A stretch of DNA of 64,000 nucleotides from an uncultured Tateyamaria sp. (lineage in GTDB: Bacteria; Pseudomonadota; Alphaproteobacteria; Rhodobacterales; Rhodobacteraceae), in contig NZ_CANMEU010000005.1 in NCBI RefSeq assembly GCF_947497045.1, positions 1 to 64,000 of the forward strand, given 5' to 3'. Under the pieces are notes generated by a model. That model did no database searches, was not told where the DNA came from, and saw only the letters and a program-made list of their open reading frames with translations. The position numbers and the translations under genes are program-made. Shown in pieces: positions 1 through 8,020 of this stretch; the first letter of the stretch is position 1, and each line of letters begins with the position of its first letter.

Positions 1-198
1 GGACACATGACTGCTTCTGACAAATGCGCAAATCTGATCAAATATGTCTTGCTATGCAGGAGCCATCCACACATGACCTTTCGACGTGACGGTTGTGTGG
101 CAGCTTTGTCCCGCACACCGGACCTCCATCGATTGGCTGAGCAACGACTGCAACCGGGACAAACTTGCCATTTATCTTCATGGGTTGAGTGACTGCAT

Positions 199-615
199 TC
201 AGGGATCGACAACGAGGTGAACGACGCTATCGACATGCCTACTGCACGCGACCTGATTGCACAAAACATCTGCAACCGGCCACCAGCGGGCTTCACTTAC
301 ATCGTCCTGTGCGATGGGTTCGCCGCACACGTATTCGCAAAGCACCGCTGCGAGTAGGAAGTGGAACTTGACAACACCCGTGTCGTCGCTCTCGATCACA
401 TCCACATTGGTCAGGTAGCGGACGGGACGGGCAACGATGGTTGTTTCTTCGCGAAGTTCGCGGATGGCTGCATCCATCGCGGTCTCGCCCAGATCGACGT
501 GACCGCCTGGAAAGCCCCAGAGGCCAGCGTCAGGTTCGTTGCGCCGCTTGACGAGCAGGACCATGCCATCCCAGATCACAACAGCGAGTGCCGCCAGTTT
601 GGGATGATCCGTCAT
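199..615 (-). CDS. NUDIX hydrolase
   Basis: 138-residue NUDIX-fold pyrophosphohydrolase. The Nudix box is at about residues 38-60 (G38, E44, R52-E53, E56-E57); the glycine normally found near its end is Thr59. The preceding stretch LVKRRNEPDAGLWGFPGG is typical of the ADP-ribose/8-oxo-dGTP branch, but the substrate cannot be read from sequence. The ATG at 615 overlaps the stop of the upstream transporter by 4 bases (ATGA), so it is the last gene of a three-gene operon with the two EamA genes. The open frame extends further upstream, but that part is antiparallel to real transporter code. High confidence in the family, none in the substrate. Confidence 0.88.
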   Translation of the reverse strand: MTDHPKLAALAVVIWDGMVLLVKRRNEPDAGLWGFPGGHVDLGETAMDAAIRELREETTIVARPVRYLTNVDVIESDDTGVVKFHFLLAAVLCEYVCGEPIAQDDVSEARWWPVADVLCNQVACSRHVDSVVHLVVDP

Positions 616-1508
616 GAGGCCGCCCTTTCCGGGCGCGGCTGAGAGAGGAACCCGGCAGCAACGATGATGAGAATGCCAACCAGAGACAGCAATACGGGCA
701 GCTCGCCAAAGAAGATCAGGCCCCACCCCAAGCTGAAGACGAGATAGCTGTAGTCGAAGGCGGCCACAGTCGCGGGTGGTCCATTCTGGTACGCGATAGC
801 CGCACCGACACTGCCGACTAAGATCACAGCGGCCAGCGCCGCGACCACGCCAATCAGTGCAAGATCGAGTGTCTGCCAAGGTCCGAAGATGAAGGACCCT
901 TCCTGCCCCGAAAATAGACCAAGGCACGCACCCGCAACGATGAATGCGACATTCAGCGCAAGAGCGAGCGCGAACGGATCGTCGTCACGACATTTTCGGG
1001 CCGTCAGCACCATTGCACAGGCATAAAGAAACGCCGCCAACAGGGGAAGAAGCGTTGCCAGATCGAAGCCGGAGGCGTCGGGGCGCAGGATCAGGACAAC
1101 GCCTGCGAAGCCCAGGAAGATCGCAAGTAAGACGCGGGGCACGGGCCAACGACAGGCGAGAAACGAGGCGACGAGAGTGATGAGAATTGGCGAGGTATAG
1201 TAAGCTGCCGCCGCAAGAGAGAGTGGCATCAGCGGCAACGCGGAATAATAGGCAAGCCACATGGCGACCAGCAGGGCACTGCGCAGGATGACCCAGCCAG
1301 GCGAGCCAAAACGCTTTTGCCTTTTTCGCCGCAAAAGCCACCAGAGCGGCGGAACGACAAGTGCGGAGCGCAGGATATACATTTGCCACAGAGGGAGATC
1401 GAGGCCGGTGGCCTTGATGATCGCATCGCCGAGCGACAGCGCAAGGACGGCGATGACGACCGCGCCGACGGCCAGGCCGGTACGGTACTGCGGTAAATCT
1501 CTCGTCAT
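612..1508 (-). CDS. EamA/DMT-family transporter
   Basis: 298 residues with about ten hydrophobic segments in two repeats, as in EamA (RhaT/YdcZ-like) drug/metabolite exporters. Conserved features include the GDAIIKATG start of the first repeat and YTSPILITLVAS near the middle. It probably exports amino acids or other small metabolites from the inner membrane. Start and stop each overlap a neighbour by 4 bases (1505-1508 and 612-615), so the three minus-strand genes are translationally coupled. A second, different EamA protein lies directly upstream; tandem EamA genes may work separately or together. The substrate is unknown. Confidence 0.88.
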   Translation of the reverse strand: MTRDLPQYRTGLAVGAVVIAVLALSLGDAIIKATGLDLPLWQMYILRSALVVPPLWWLLRRKRQKRFGSPGWVILRSALLVAMWLAYYSALPLMPLSLAAAAYYTSPILITLVASFLACRWPVPRVLLAIFLGFAGVVLILRPDASGFDLATLLPLLAAFLYACAMVLTARKCRDDDPFALALALNVAFIVAGACLGLFSGQEGSFIFGPWQTLDLALIGVVAALAAVILVGSVGAAIAYQNGPPATVAAFDYSYLVFSLGWGLIFFGELPVLLSLVGILIIVAAGFLSQPRPERAAS

Positions 1509-2443
1509 GTCTTTGCGGCCTTTCCTGTGCTGCGCCTCGCTCCGCCGAAGGCGGCGAGAAGTGCACCTGCGAAGTAGATCGCAAGGCCGTTCATCGTTGC
1601 GGGGGCATAGTCTACGCGACTTTCGACAATCTGGAACAGAAAGACAAACAGCGGGCCAAGCGCCGTAATGGCGGCAAGCGTGAGCGTGGACATCAGCGAG
1701 ATCGCCTTTTGCATTGCGAAGACGGGGAATGCCATGATGATGAAGCCGATCAGTATGACGATGAGAAATTCCTGCAGTTCGACCGGGTCTTTCGTGTCGA
1801 GGCCGAACCCGGCTGCCACCAACGCGACGACCACATAGAGCGGAAAGCGCAGCCCGTATTGCGCAACGGGCGCAACGCCGAGGCGGTCGAGCCGCTGGCT
1901 GTAAATCATCATGGCCGCAAGACTGACTGCCGACACTCCGGTGAGCAGCAGCCCGCCAAGGGCAACCATCCAGCCGCCCCGGACGAAACCCGACTGCCCG
2001 AGCAAAGTGATTGCCGCAAGATAGATGACTGCGATTATGACAATGACGAGGCCAGCACCTTCAATCCTGTTCCGAAGCGGGGAGGCTTCCGGGACACCGA
2101 GGGCTGAAAAGATCAGGATCGCGACCGGGATCAGGCCGGAGAAGATCGTGAAAACGACTGCCGGTTCGATCACCTGGAGCGCGAAGAAATACGCAACCCA
2201 GACGAAGGCGGTCGAGAGGTTCAATCCCAGAAGGGCATGACCGTTGTTCCATGCGATGAGCAACTGATCCGGGTACCGAAAGTGTGTCCAGGCAAGCGTC
2301 CCAACTGCCGTGAAGCCGAAAACGGACGCTCCGATCAGGAAAGAGTCATAGTCCTGAAACACGCCGCCGAAGAAGACGGCCTGTGCAGCTTCGAGGATCA
2401 CAAAGGAGAAGGCCCAGATCAGACCGAGGGTCGCGTTGTTCAT
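1505..2443 (-). CDS. EamA/DMT-family transporter
   Basis: 312 residues, about ten transmembrane segments, two EamA-like halves. First gene of the minus-strand operon, divergent from an Lrp/AsnC regulator with 100 bases between the start codons. Lrp-type regulators often control a divergently encoded amino-acid exporter, so amino-acid or metabolite efflux is a reasonable inference; no substrate residues can be named. The sequence is clearly different from the neighbouring EamA gene, so it is not a recent duplication. Confidence 0.85.
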   Translation of the reverse strand: MNNATLGLIWAFSFVILEAAQAVFFGGVFQDYDSFLIGASVFGFTAVGTLAWTHFRYPDQLLIAWNNGHALLGLNLSTAFVWVAYFFALQVIEPAVVFTIFSGLIPVAILIFSALGVPEASPLRNRIEGAGLVIVIIAVIYLAAITLLGQSGFVRGGWMVALGGLLLTGVSAVSLAAMMIYSQRLDRLGVAPVAQYGLRFPLYVVVALVAAGFGLDTKDPVELQEFLIVILIGFIIMAFPVFAMQKAISLMSTLTLAAITALGPLFVFLFQIVESRVDYAPATMNGLAIYFAGALLAAFGGARRSTGKAAKT

Positions 2444-2543
2444 CTTGAAATCCTGTCGTTTTCCAGATCCTTACGACATAATTGGTGGACGATGCGGTCA
2501 AATTCTCCGAGAATGTGGAGGAATGGACCATTCGAGAGGAAAA

Positions 2544-3014
2544 ATGGACGCACTGGACTTTCGGATCGTTGCCGCCCTTCAGGAGGAAGGCAGTTTGACC
2601 AAGGCAGAGCTGGCCGAAGCAGTGGGATCAACGCCATCAACATGTCTGCGACGGGTTGCCGAGTTGCGGCGCTCATGCGTGCTTGCAGGCTGTGTATTTC
2701 TCGCTGATCCGGCGAAGCTTGGGCGCGGCATTCGCGCCATCATCGCCGTGACAACCCGCGACCACACCAAAGAGCTACGCACTTCATTCGCCAACCGCAT
2801 CAACGAAGAGCCTGCAATCCTGCAAGCCTATGGCGTGACCGGGGAGCTGGACGCCGTTCTGATCGGAGTGTTTAGCGACATGGAAGAGTATCAGGCGCTC
2901 TGTGACCGACTGTTCGACAGCGACCCCGATGTTGTGCGCTATACGACATTGTTCGCTGTCGAGACCTATAAGGAGACAACGGCGATTACACCTGCAGATG
3001 GCGGTCGAGCGTGA
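2544..3014 (+). CDS. Lrp/AsnC family transcriptional regulator
   Basis: 156 residues. The N-terminal winged helix-turn-helix (about 1-55, LDFRIVAALQEEGSLTKAEL then STPSTCLRRVAEL) is followed by a RAM ligand-sensing domain (about 65-145). The ATG at 2544 is preceded by GAGAGGA at 2534-2540, which fits better than in-frame starts at 2523 or further upstream. It probably binds the 100-base region shared with the divergent EamA operon and responds to an amino acid. Confidence 0.9.
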   Translation: MDALDFRIVAALQEEGSLTKAELAEAVGSTPSTCLRRVAELRRSCVLAGCVFLADPAKLGRGIRAIIAVTTRDHTKELRTSFANRINEEPAILQAYGVTGELDAVLIGVFSDMEEYQALCDRLFDSDPDVVRYTTLFAVETYKETTAITPADGGRA

Positions 3015-3066
3015 CGAAGAGTCAATTCGCTGCACGCGCTCCAATGACCGCTTCTCTTTGTCGGCT

Positions 3067-3957
3067 CTAAATCACTTCTCGCCTCAGCCACGCCGCGTAA
3101 ACAGCGAACAATAGAGCCAGTACTGAAGCAGCGAGCATTAATAGCAGCAGCGCAAATGCACCGTTGGTCGGTGGCACGAAGTTGCCTGTCGCTGCAGTTA
3201 GAATAGCACCTCCCGCAACGATAAGCGCGCCGCTCAGCCCTGCTGCGCTTCCGGCAAGATCAGGTCGAACCGACATGGCACCAGCATTGCTTCCAGGCAT
3301 GGTAATTCCGTTTCCTAAGCCCACGAAGATCGTACTCGCAAAGAATAGTTCTGCTGACGTTATCCCTGAAGAGAGGAACCCCAATCCACCGGCAAGACCC
3401 ACACAGGCCACAACTCTTCCGGCAATCATCATGGTCGTAGGTTCGAAGTTCTTCCCAACTCGACCGGCCAGAAAGCCGCCGATCATGAAGCCAACGGTGA
3501 TTGTCCCAATGTAGAAGCCAAGTTCGGCGGTCGTGACATTGAACGTGGACTGAGCAACAAGAGGAGCGCCCGTCAAAAAGATGTAGAACGCGCCGACGGA
3601 AAGCGTGCTGCAGAGCGCGTAAGCCCAGAACAACGGCTCACGGATCAGCGTCGTTGTACCCGGCACTGGCGCAGCGGCATCTGTTGCCCTTTGCGGCTTT
3701 GTCTCTCCAAGGTCGAACCAGCACAGACAGAGCAATCCGAAGCCCGCAACAGCATAGAAACCAAAGACGGATCGCCACCCAAAGAAGGTGTCCAGCACGC
3801 CTCCCAGCATGGGACCGATCATCGGGGCGATTGCCATTGCCATCCCGATGTAACCGATCAGGCTCACGGCCTCGCGCTCGGTCCTCGTGTCGCGCACGAT
3901 TGCCAGTGAAAGCGCATAGATACAGCGACAGGGCGAGCAGCGCATAGGCGGCAACAA
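3067..3957 (-). pseudogene. 5'-truncated Bcr/CflA-type MFS drug efflux gene
   Basis: The 296-residue frame matches the Bcr/CflA drug-resistance MFS family only from the motif AIVRDTRTEREAVSLIGYIG onward. Family members have about 400 residues, and in them this motif sits roughly 110-120 residues in, so the first three or four membrane helices are missing. The first residues of the open frame are arginine/cysteine/proline-rich and unlike a membrane helix. Directly upstream, in another frame, lies the start of an unrelated small membrane-protein gene, so a deletion or recombination joined the two around 3920-3935. A functional transporter is unlikely. Confidence 0.75.
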
Positions 3958-4012
3958 CGCCCGCCAGGTTGAACATCATAATCACGGTGTTGTCGGATTT
4001 GTCGTTGTGCAT
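3930..4012 (-). pseudogene. 5' stub of a small membrane-protein gene (possibly YiaA/YiaB-like)
   Basis: ATG at 4012, preceded by AAAAAGGA at good spacing, encodes MHNDKSDNTVIMMF and then a hydrophobic helix of about 20 residues, after which the frame runs into sequence antiparallel or out of frame to the MFS gene. It starts 34 bases after the pspA stop, as a second gene of a pspA operon would. PspA-type genes are sometimes followed by YiaA/YiaB-type two-helix proteins, and the N-terminus is compatible with that; the assignment is tentative. The rest of the gene is gone. Confidence 0.45.
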
Positions 4013-4046
4013 TGGTGTATTCCTTTTTTGTAGTTTTGAAGTCGTG

Positions 4047-4717
4047 TTACTTGGTCAAACGGTCCAGCACATCGCGCGCCGTCACCTTGGTTGAGGGGCC
4101 AAAGCCGGCCTCTGCCATGCGATCCTCAAGCCCGGTGTGATCCAGGCCCGCGTTTATGTCCGCGAGGATCTCCGCCTGTTCCAGTGGGTCGTCCTTGCCC
4201 ACAACACGGTCAATCAATGCCTGCGCTTCATCCGCTGCCGACTGCCCTTGGGCCGTGGTGTGCAGTTGTGATTGCATGGATTGTTCGCGGCGCATGGCAC
4301 GGGCCTGCAAGGCTCCTTGCTTGAGGTCGATGACCTTGCGATGGCCGCGCTCGACGGAACTGCGCAAACGGGTGCTTTGGGTGTCCAGCCGATCAATCGT
4401 GCCCTGACGGACAAGGCTCTCGTTCTCCATTTCTGCAATAGCGTTGGCAGCCTCTTGGGCCAGCTCATCGTGCCCGGCCTTGATGGCCTCCTGTGCCCGC
4501 CCGGTCAGCGTCGCGGTTCGGGTGCGCAACATATCCAGCAGCTTTTGTTCTGACCTGCGCCGTTGGATCAGGCTGGCAAGCGTGGCCTTGGCGGCGTGAA
4601 CCTGCCCTTCGGTCTCACGGATTTTCTGGCGATAAGCTCGATGGCATAGACATCGCGCACGCGGTCTTCGGCGCGTGCATTTGCCCCGGCAAAGAGTGTT
4701 CGGAACGTAGATAACAT
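4047..4717 (-). pseudogene. pspA: PspA/IM30 family envelope-stress protein, frameshifted near its start
   Basis: From ATG 4717 the frame reads MLSTFRTLFAGANARAEDRV, a PspA/IM30 amphipathic N-terminus, up to about YAIELIA. The family continuation QKIRETEGQVHAAKATLASL follows in the next frame and runs to the stop at 4047. Adding one G:C pair to the GG at 4628-4629 restores a 223-residue protein, the normal size. PspA proteins are coiled-coil ESCRT-III relatives that coat stressed inner membrane. Three TTGAAC-N3-GTTCAA palindromes lie just upstream. Either the gene is inactivated or the assembly dropped a base. Confidence 0.8.
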
Positions 4718-4730
4718 GGCATTTCCTTTT

Positions 4731-4745
4731 TTGAACATCGTTCAC
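4731..4745. promoter_or_regulatory. Operator-like palindrome (copy 1)
   Basis: TTGAACATCGTTCAC, an inverted repeat with half-site TGAAC and a 3-base centre. It is 14 bases upstream of the pspA ATG, inside the likely promoter or 5' UTR. Same pattern as three other sites around the TetR gene, so it is probably a binding site for that regulator. Confidence 0.65.
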
Positions 4746-4764
4746 AATGGGATATAGGATAGCC

Positions 4765-4779
4765 TTGAACGCCGTTCAA
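4765..4779. promoter_or_regulatory. Operator-like palindrome (copy 2)
   Basis: TTGAACGCCGTTCAA, a perfect 6+6 inverted repeat around a 3-base centre, the best copy of the four. It lies between pspA and the 3' end of tetR, where the pspA promoter should be. Confidence 0.7.
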
Positions 4780-4788
4780 GAAAAAATA

Positions 4789-4802
4789 TGAACAACGTTC
4801 AA
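4789..4802. promoter_or_regulatory. Operator-like palindrome (copy 3)
   Basis: TGAACAACGTTCAA, same half-sites, 24 bases (centre to centre) from copy 2, and overlapping the last codons of the TetR gene. Its placement suggests more than one repressor dimer can occupy the pspA control region. Confidence 0.6.
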
Positions 4803-5404
4803 AATGCTGTGTTTCCAGTTGCAGAACGCAGCATCATTGCAATCATGCGGTGGATTTGGTCGCGTGGCACGCCGCTGATCCGGTTTTCGAGCCCGAGCAT
4901 GACGATCCCGTGGATTGATGAAAACAGTGCTCGTGTCATCAGCCGCACCTCGCTTTCGTCCAAGGATGGAAAACACTCGCGGACTGGGTCATCGATGTAG
5001 TCGAACAATTGCCCCAGCTCGGCCAGGTACCATTCTGGCACGTCCATGTCCGTCGACATACGCAGATCAAACAGGGCGCGCCACAGCCGCAGGTGCATCA
5101 CCGCATAGTCCAGATAAGCATAAGACATTTCGATCAGCCGGTCCGTCGCGGGCAACTCCTCTTTGCCTTGCAAGGCGGTTGCCACATGCTGGCCCAGCTT
5201 ACCGAATGTGCGGCCGTTCACTGCAATTACGATATCTTCGAGGTCGTCAAAGACGTTGTAGATCGCACCCACCGAACATCCCGCCTCTTCAGCCAAGGCG
5301 CGCGCTTTGATCGCGGCAAGCCCGCTTGCTTCGATCTGTGTTTCGGCAACGGTGATCAGCGTATTGCGCAATGCGCTGCGACGTTCTGCGACCTTGGATC
5401 CCAT
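4799..5404 (-). CDS. TetR family transcriptional regulator
   Basis: 201 residues from ATG 5404 (MGSKVAERRSALRNTLITVA). N-terminal TetR helix-turn-helix with the typical AEEAGCSVGAIYNVFDDLED at about residues 32-51; the rest is a helical ligand-binding/dimer domain. The long open frame upstream of 5404 has no family character. A TGAAC-N3-GTTCA palindrome 14 bases before its start and three more before pspA suggest autoregulation and repression of pspA. It lies between pspA and the divergent 5.6-12.4 kb operon, so it may control both. The inducer is unknown. Confidence 0.88.
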   Translation of the reverse strand: MGSKVAERRSALRNTLITVAETQIEASGLAAIKARALAEEAGCSVGAIYNVFDDLEDIVIAVNGRTFGKLGQHVATALQGKEELPATDRLIEMSYAYLDYAVMHLRLWRALFDLRMSTDMDVPEWYLAELGQLFDYIDDPVRECFPSLDESEVRLMTRALFSSIHGIVMLGLENRISGVPRDQIHRMIAMMLRSATGNTAF

Positions 5405-5417
5405 GATTGCCCCTGTG

Positions 5418-5430
5418 TGAACTGCGTTCA
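5418..5430. promoter_or_regulatory. Operator-like palindrome (copy 4)
   Basis: TGAACTGCGTTCA, inverted repeat with the same half-sites as the three copies before pspA. It lies just upstream of the TetR start codon and 161 bases before the divergent coiled-coil gene, so it could act on tetR itself and possibly on the large operon. Confidence 0.65.
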
Positions 5431-5590
5431 AGCCATACAGGCCTGGGCAAGACACGAAAACCCCGGCTTGCCGCTTTATTTCTCGGCATGGTTTTGCAAC
5501 AGTTCGGGGGAATTCGGGGCAGTAGGTGATGTAAATGCGTGTTACATCGCCTATATGTTTCTCAACACATTGATACGAGGGGAGAATTTT

Positions 5591-6667
5591 ATGGCCGATT
5601 TTGACAGTCAGGTGCGCGAGTCCCAAGCCCAGGTGGCCGAGGCGCAAACCAAGATTGCCGAACTAACCAGCCGGATCAAAGCGGCGCACGCCAAGATGGA
5701 GGCGGGCAGCGATATCACCATGGACATCGAAAACGCCACGCTCGATGAGGTGCATGCCCATACCGACGTGATGAACGCCAATATCGCCGAGCTGATCATG
5801 GGACTTGATGACGTCACCGCAGCCTTCTCCAAAGACTTTGACGAGATGCGCAACAAGACGGGAATGGAATCCTTTATCGGGATATTCTCCAAGGCGAAAT
5901 CGGACAGCATGCGGCAGGAACGGGTACGCACCGCGTCCATTGATGACAAGTTGCAGGACCTGATTTCGAAATCGGACGTGATTGTGCAGTTGTTGCAAGG
6001 TCAGTTGACCATGCTCGAAGAGCAGAAGGTGAAGGTCGAAGCCAACCTTACTGAAACGCTGGATGAGCGTGAGATGACGGTGCAGGAACTGGCCGCCTTG
6101 CAAAGTGACATTCAGGGGATGGACCCAAAGATCATCACGCTGGAAAACCAGATCGCGTCCGAAACCGATGCGGCCAAACGCACAGCGCTCGAGACTGAGC
6201 TGGCAGAGATGAACAGTGCCTATAACCAGATGGTGCAGGACGAACAGGTCAAGCTTGCCAAGTCCCAAACGCTGGAACGCTACATCGAAAAGGGCAAGAC
6301 CTGGATCGACTCGTTGCAGAACCAAGCTGCGACCCAGATGGTGCTGATCAACAAGTTGCAGACGGACACCAAGCAGCGCGTGGTGCTCTATGACGCTCTC
6401 ACCAAATCGCTGAAAACCGCGCAGCAGCAGGATGTGGCCCACCGCATCAACGAGATCGGCGTTCAGACGGACCAAGAGGCGCAGACGGCTATGGCCGGGA
6501 TCGGTGCGGCCACCAACAAGCGGATGGCCGACATGCTTGAGGCGCACGAGGATCACATGGTGTTCGCCCGTGAGGTGCTGGAACAAAAGGCCAAGGCGGA
6601 TGAACGCTTTGCCCGCCGCTTTGCCCAGATCGTCGAGAAACATGACAGCAACGCATACGGAGGCTAG
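5591..6667 (+). CDS. Coiled-coil protein, first gene of the putative envelope operon
   Basis: 358 residues from ATG 5591 (MADFDSQVRESQAQVAEAQT), preceded by GGGGAGAA. It is almost entirely charged, helical, heptad-like sequence, with one less regular stretch at about 75-110 (FSKDFDEMRNKTGMESFIGI). No signal peptide or membrane segment is seen. The overall style recalls TelA-type toxic-anion-resistance proteins or PspA-like coiled coils, but I cannot assign a family. A longer open frame starts at 5009, but that part is antisense to tetR. It probably builds a scaffold or filament served by the AAA+ protein downstream. Nine bases separate it from the next small gene's ATG region. Confidence 0.85.
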   Translation: MADFDSQVRESQAQVAEAQTKIAELTSRIKAAHAKMEAGSDITMDIENATLDEVHAHTDVMNANIAELIMGLDDVTAAFSKDFDEMRNKTGMESFIGIFSKAKSDSMRQERVRTASIDDKLQDLISKSDVIVQLLQGQLTMLEEQKVKVEANLTETLDEREMTVQELAALQSDIQGMDPKIITLENQIASETDAAKRTALETELAEMNSAYNQMVQDEQVKLAKSQTLERYIEKGKTWIDSLQNQAATQMVLINKLQTDTKQRVVLYDALTKSLKTAQQQDVAHRINEIGVQTDQEAQTAMAGIGAATNKRMADMLEAHEDHMVFAREVLEQKAKADERFARRFAQIVEKHDSNAYGG

Positions 6668-6670
6668 GCC

Positions 6671-6814
6671 ATGAAACTGGGTCTGATCTGCGTTGCGGTT
6701 TCGGTGTTGTGCCTTGTGGGGTCGATGGCCTTTGGCGCGCCCTTGTGGATGAACGGTGTAGGGCTGGTGGCCGGGGTTGCCGGGCTGTTTCTGCTCAGCC
6801 GGGGGCGCAAATGA
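6671..6814 (+). CDS. 47-residue two-helix membrane protein
   Basis: Small open frame starting 3 bases after the previous stop: MKLGLICVAVSVLCLVGSMA, then a second hydrophobic stretch and the basic end LLSRGRK. It encodes two short membrane helices with a positively charged C-terminus, so both ends may be cytoplasmic. Tight spacing between two operon genes and complete lack of stops support it as real. Function unknown; a membrane anchor for the coiled-coil or ATPase partner is a guess. Confidence 0.6.
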   Translation: MKLGLICVAVSVLCLVGSMAFGAPLWMNGVGLVAGVAGLFLLSRGRK

Positions 6815-6835
6815 GCGTGCAGGATCGTCATTGAT

Positions 6836-7951
6836 ATGACCAAATCCGAGACGATTGGCCTGACGGATCTGTTCGCCTCGCGCCGCTATTTCCGCAAGTT
6901 CGAGACTATCATCTCACATCTTGGCCGGGTTGCAGGCGTGATGGAAGCGGAGGGGGATCTGGACCGAGGTGAGGTCAAGATTCTGACCCGTTATATCGCC
7001 GAACTGACCTTTACGTTTCGTGCGCTCAGCCAGAAATACCTGCTGGTGGGGCGCGATACAGGCCGCTTTTTCGGATCACTGTCGATTGATGCCCACGAAA
7101 GCGGTTTTCCAGCGGCTGACGAGATCATCACCATGGCCAGCGACGCCCAACAGGCGGAGCGGCATTTGGCGGGCGTGCCCTCGGCCGACGCGTTGAAAAA
7201 GCAAATGGTCGAGGTAGTTGTCGGCGAACGCGCTGTGCCCACCAAGCTGCAATTTGCGATGTCACAACGGCTTTACTACGAGGAATTGCTGCGCGGGCAG
7301 TTGTTCTGGCCGCGCAATGATCCGCAGGCGGTCTGGACAGGGAATATCTCGGAAGAGCGGCGAACATTCCGGCTGCACTGGGCGGTCTATGACAGTCAGG
7401 TCAATCTGCCCGTGATCTACATGATGGAGGTCGAGGACAGCGGGCGCACTGCCTTGCCCAAGGATCAGCGCCGCTGGCCCGAGGCGCAGGCCCATCTGAT
7501 GGCGCAGGCGCTTGGTGGGCTGAAGCTGGTGACGATTGCCAAAGGGTTTGACGAGGACTTTGACGACCTGCACCCCAAGCGGTTGCGCCGGTTTCATGTG
7601 GGGCCAATGTATTCCTCGGCCTTTACCAAGCAATCAGGGCCGATTTCGCAAGTGCTTGAGGCGGCGCGTGCGCCTGAAGGGCAGGATTGGTCGCTGGTCT
7701 GGACCGAAGAGGATTTGCTCTCCGAACGGGTTATGACCGAACGGTCTGGCTGGTTTTCATCCGTTGAACGAGAGGTCTTTGCGCTGGACCCGTTTGCGGG
7801 TCGCGGTGCCGAAACCGGTACGACCCGGATGGAGCGCAGCATCGTGTTGCCGGCACGCCCCTATCAGGCACTGGAGGAATTGAACCCGCCGGGGTTCGCA
7901 TCGGTGCGTAAATTTGTGGTCAGCCCCGCAGGCCGGGTGTTGCGATATTGA
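6836..7951 (+). CDS. Uncharacterised soluble protein of the AAA+ operon
   Basis: 371 residues, no signal peptide or membrane helix. The N-terminal ~100 residues look helical (LFASRRYFRKFETIISHLGR). The central part has mixed alpha/beta sequence including FRLHWAVYDSQVNLPVIYMM. The C-terminal third contains WTEEDLLSERVMTERSGWFS and ends in a beta-rich stretch. I do not recognise a family or catalytic motif. It lies between the coiled-coil/small membrane genes and the AAA+ gene on the same strand, and has a size and style similar to the 444-residue unknown further down. It could be an adaptor or substrate-recognition subunit. Confidence 0.8.
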   Translation: MTKSETIGLTDLFASRRYFRKFETIISHLGRVAGVMEAEGDLDRGEVKILTRYIAELTFTFRALSQKYLLVGRDTGRFFGSLSIDAHESGFPAADEIITMASDAQQAERHLAGVPSADALKKQMVEVVVGERAVPTKLQFAMSQRLYYEELLRGQLFWPRNDPQAVWTGNISEERRTFRLHWAVYDSQVNLPVIYMMEVEDSGRTALPKDQRRWPEAQAHLMAQALGGLKLVTIAKGFDEDFDDLHPKRLRRFHVGPMYSSAFTKQSGPISQVLEAARAPEGQDWSLVWTEEDLLSERVMTERSGWFSSVEREVFALDPFAGRGAETGTTRMERSIVLPARPYQALEELNPPGFASVRKFVVSPAGRVLRY

Positions 7952-7978
7952 AAGGGTGCGACGGCCGGGATGCAGAGC

Positions 7979-8004
7979 CTCCGGCGGGAGTATTTGAAGA
8001 ACAA
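7979..8004 (+). repeat. Diverged copy of the GTATTT...GAAG intergenic motif
   Basis: CTCCGGCGGGAGTATTTGAA followed by GAACAA in the 69-base gap before the ATPase gene. It is a shortened variant of the motif found at 39.65, 43.9, 57.25 and 63.74 kb; GC-rich inverted sequence precedes it. Low confidence that it is the same element. Confidence 0.35.
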
Positions 8005-8020
8005 TGAATGAGGAACAGAA

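Noticed and set aside
7-192. 61-codon open frame at the left edge
   Set aside because: No ribosome site, no hydrophobic or domain pattern, cysteine/histidine/arginine-rich composition typical of non-coding frames.
5009-5590. N-terminal extension of the coiled-coil gene's open frame
   Set aside because: It is antisense to the TetR gene, has no protein-like features, and a good Shine-Dalgarno and start lie at 5591.
5663-6643. 326-codon open frame antisense to the coiled-coil gene
   Set aside because: Open only because of high third-position GC in the real gene; histidine/leucine-rich without any family motif.
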